The notes under the pieces are model-generated. The model did not search any database. It was not told the origin of the DNA and saw only the letters and a list, made by a program, of their open reading frames with translations. Below, in pieces: positions 53,478-53,532 of a stretch of 53,532 nt of DNA (its first letter is position 1; every line of letters begins with the position of its first letter). The translations under genes and the position numbers were made by a program. The DNA is from Gammaproteobacteria bacterium (GTDB taxonomy: Bacteria; Pseudomonadota; Gammaproteobacteria; Pseudomonadales; Pseudohongiellaceae), in the NCBI GenBank assembly GCA_009844085.1, contig VYCF01000045.1, positions 1 to 53,532 on the forward strand. Reading direction: 5' to 3'.

Positions 53478-53532
53478 TGGCCCTCAAGAATCCGAGGTTT
53501 ATGCCGCGGCTGCGGTTTCCGGAGTTTCGAGA
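53474..53532 (+). CDS. hsdS: Start of a probable HsdS specificity subunit (partial)
   Basis: ATG at 53474 overlaps the hsdR stop (ATGA). The first 19 codons read MMALKNPRFMPRLRFPEFR. The phrase PRLRFPEFR is typical of the start of the first target-recognition domain of HsdS proteins. The rest is outside the window. Confidence 0.65.
   Translation, partial: MMALKNPRFMPRLRFPEFR

Overview
The window looks like the chromosome of a gammaproteobacterium with GC of roughly 60% in its core. The main clues are trxA and rho close together with ubiD directly behind rho, a hemC-hemD-hemX-hemY cluster behind argH, a Pseudomonas-type hemB, and lptM-lysA-dapF-DUF484. I cannot name a genus from the sequence alone.

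Layout. (1) 1-2024: the end of an Hsp15-like gene, a double-glycine (bacteriocin-type) precursor peptide with a small membrane protein behind it, an orphan HicB-like antitoxin and a methyltransferase. (2) 2143-12381: a defence island. Its AT-rich left part (about 2030-6860) carries a GIY-YIG nuclease, a DGQHR-domain protein, an unrecognised 275-aa protein and a SNF2-type helicase. Its right part is an overlapping operon of a DUF4007 protein, a large P-loop ATPase and a PAPS-reductase-like PP-loop protein, which together match the sspB-sspC-sspD DNA phosphorothioation module. An orphan AbrB-type antitoxin closes the island. No cysteine desulfurase (SspA/DndA) is present. (3) 12475-30288: core metabolism. 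It holds gshA, dsbB, a TVP38-flavoprotein fusion, hemB, trxA, a leucine-dehydrogenase-like gene divergent from an Lrp/AsnC regulator, rho, ubiD, then a long minus-strand run add - yefM - yoeB - argH - hemC - hemD - hemX - hemY. The toxin-antitoxin pair sits inside this run with overlapping reading frames. (4) 30415-36172: an OmpR-type two-component pair and a GldG-like ABC system. (5) 36295-43959: xylose isomerase, xylulokinase and a divergent sodium:solute symporter, followed by lptM, lysA, dapF and DUF484. (6) 43986-49383: a three-domain glycosyltransferase, an AlkA-type DNA glycosylase and a lipoprotein amidohydrolase. (7) 49519-53532: a second accessory block, with a TumE-like toxin and its HTH partner, then hsdR and the first codons of an hsdS-like gene.

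How the parts work together. The ssp genes would mark host DNA with sulfur in the backbone. The neighbouring DGQHR protein, helicase, unknown protein and perhaps the GIY-YIG nuclease are candidates for the restriction arm. GshA, DsbB, thioredoxin and the flavoprotein are all thiol or redox functions. HemB, HemC, HemD, HemX and HemY cover early tetrapyrrole synthesis. XylA, XylB and the symporter form a plausible xylose uptake and catabolism unit. LysA and DapF make lysine from diaminopimelate. No tRNA, rRNA, CRISPR array or insertion sequence was seen, and no gap without a gene exceeds 300 bases.
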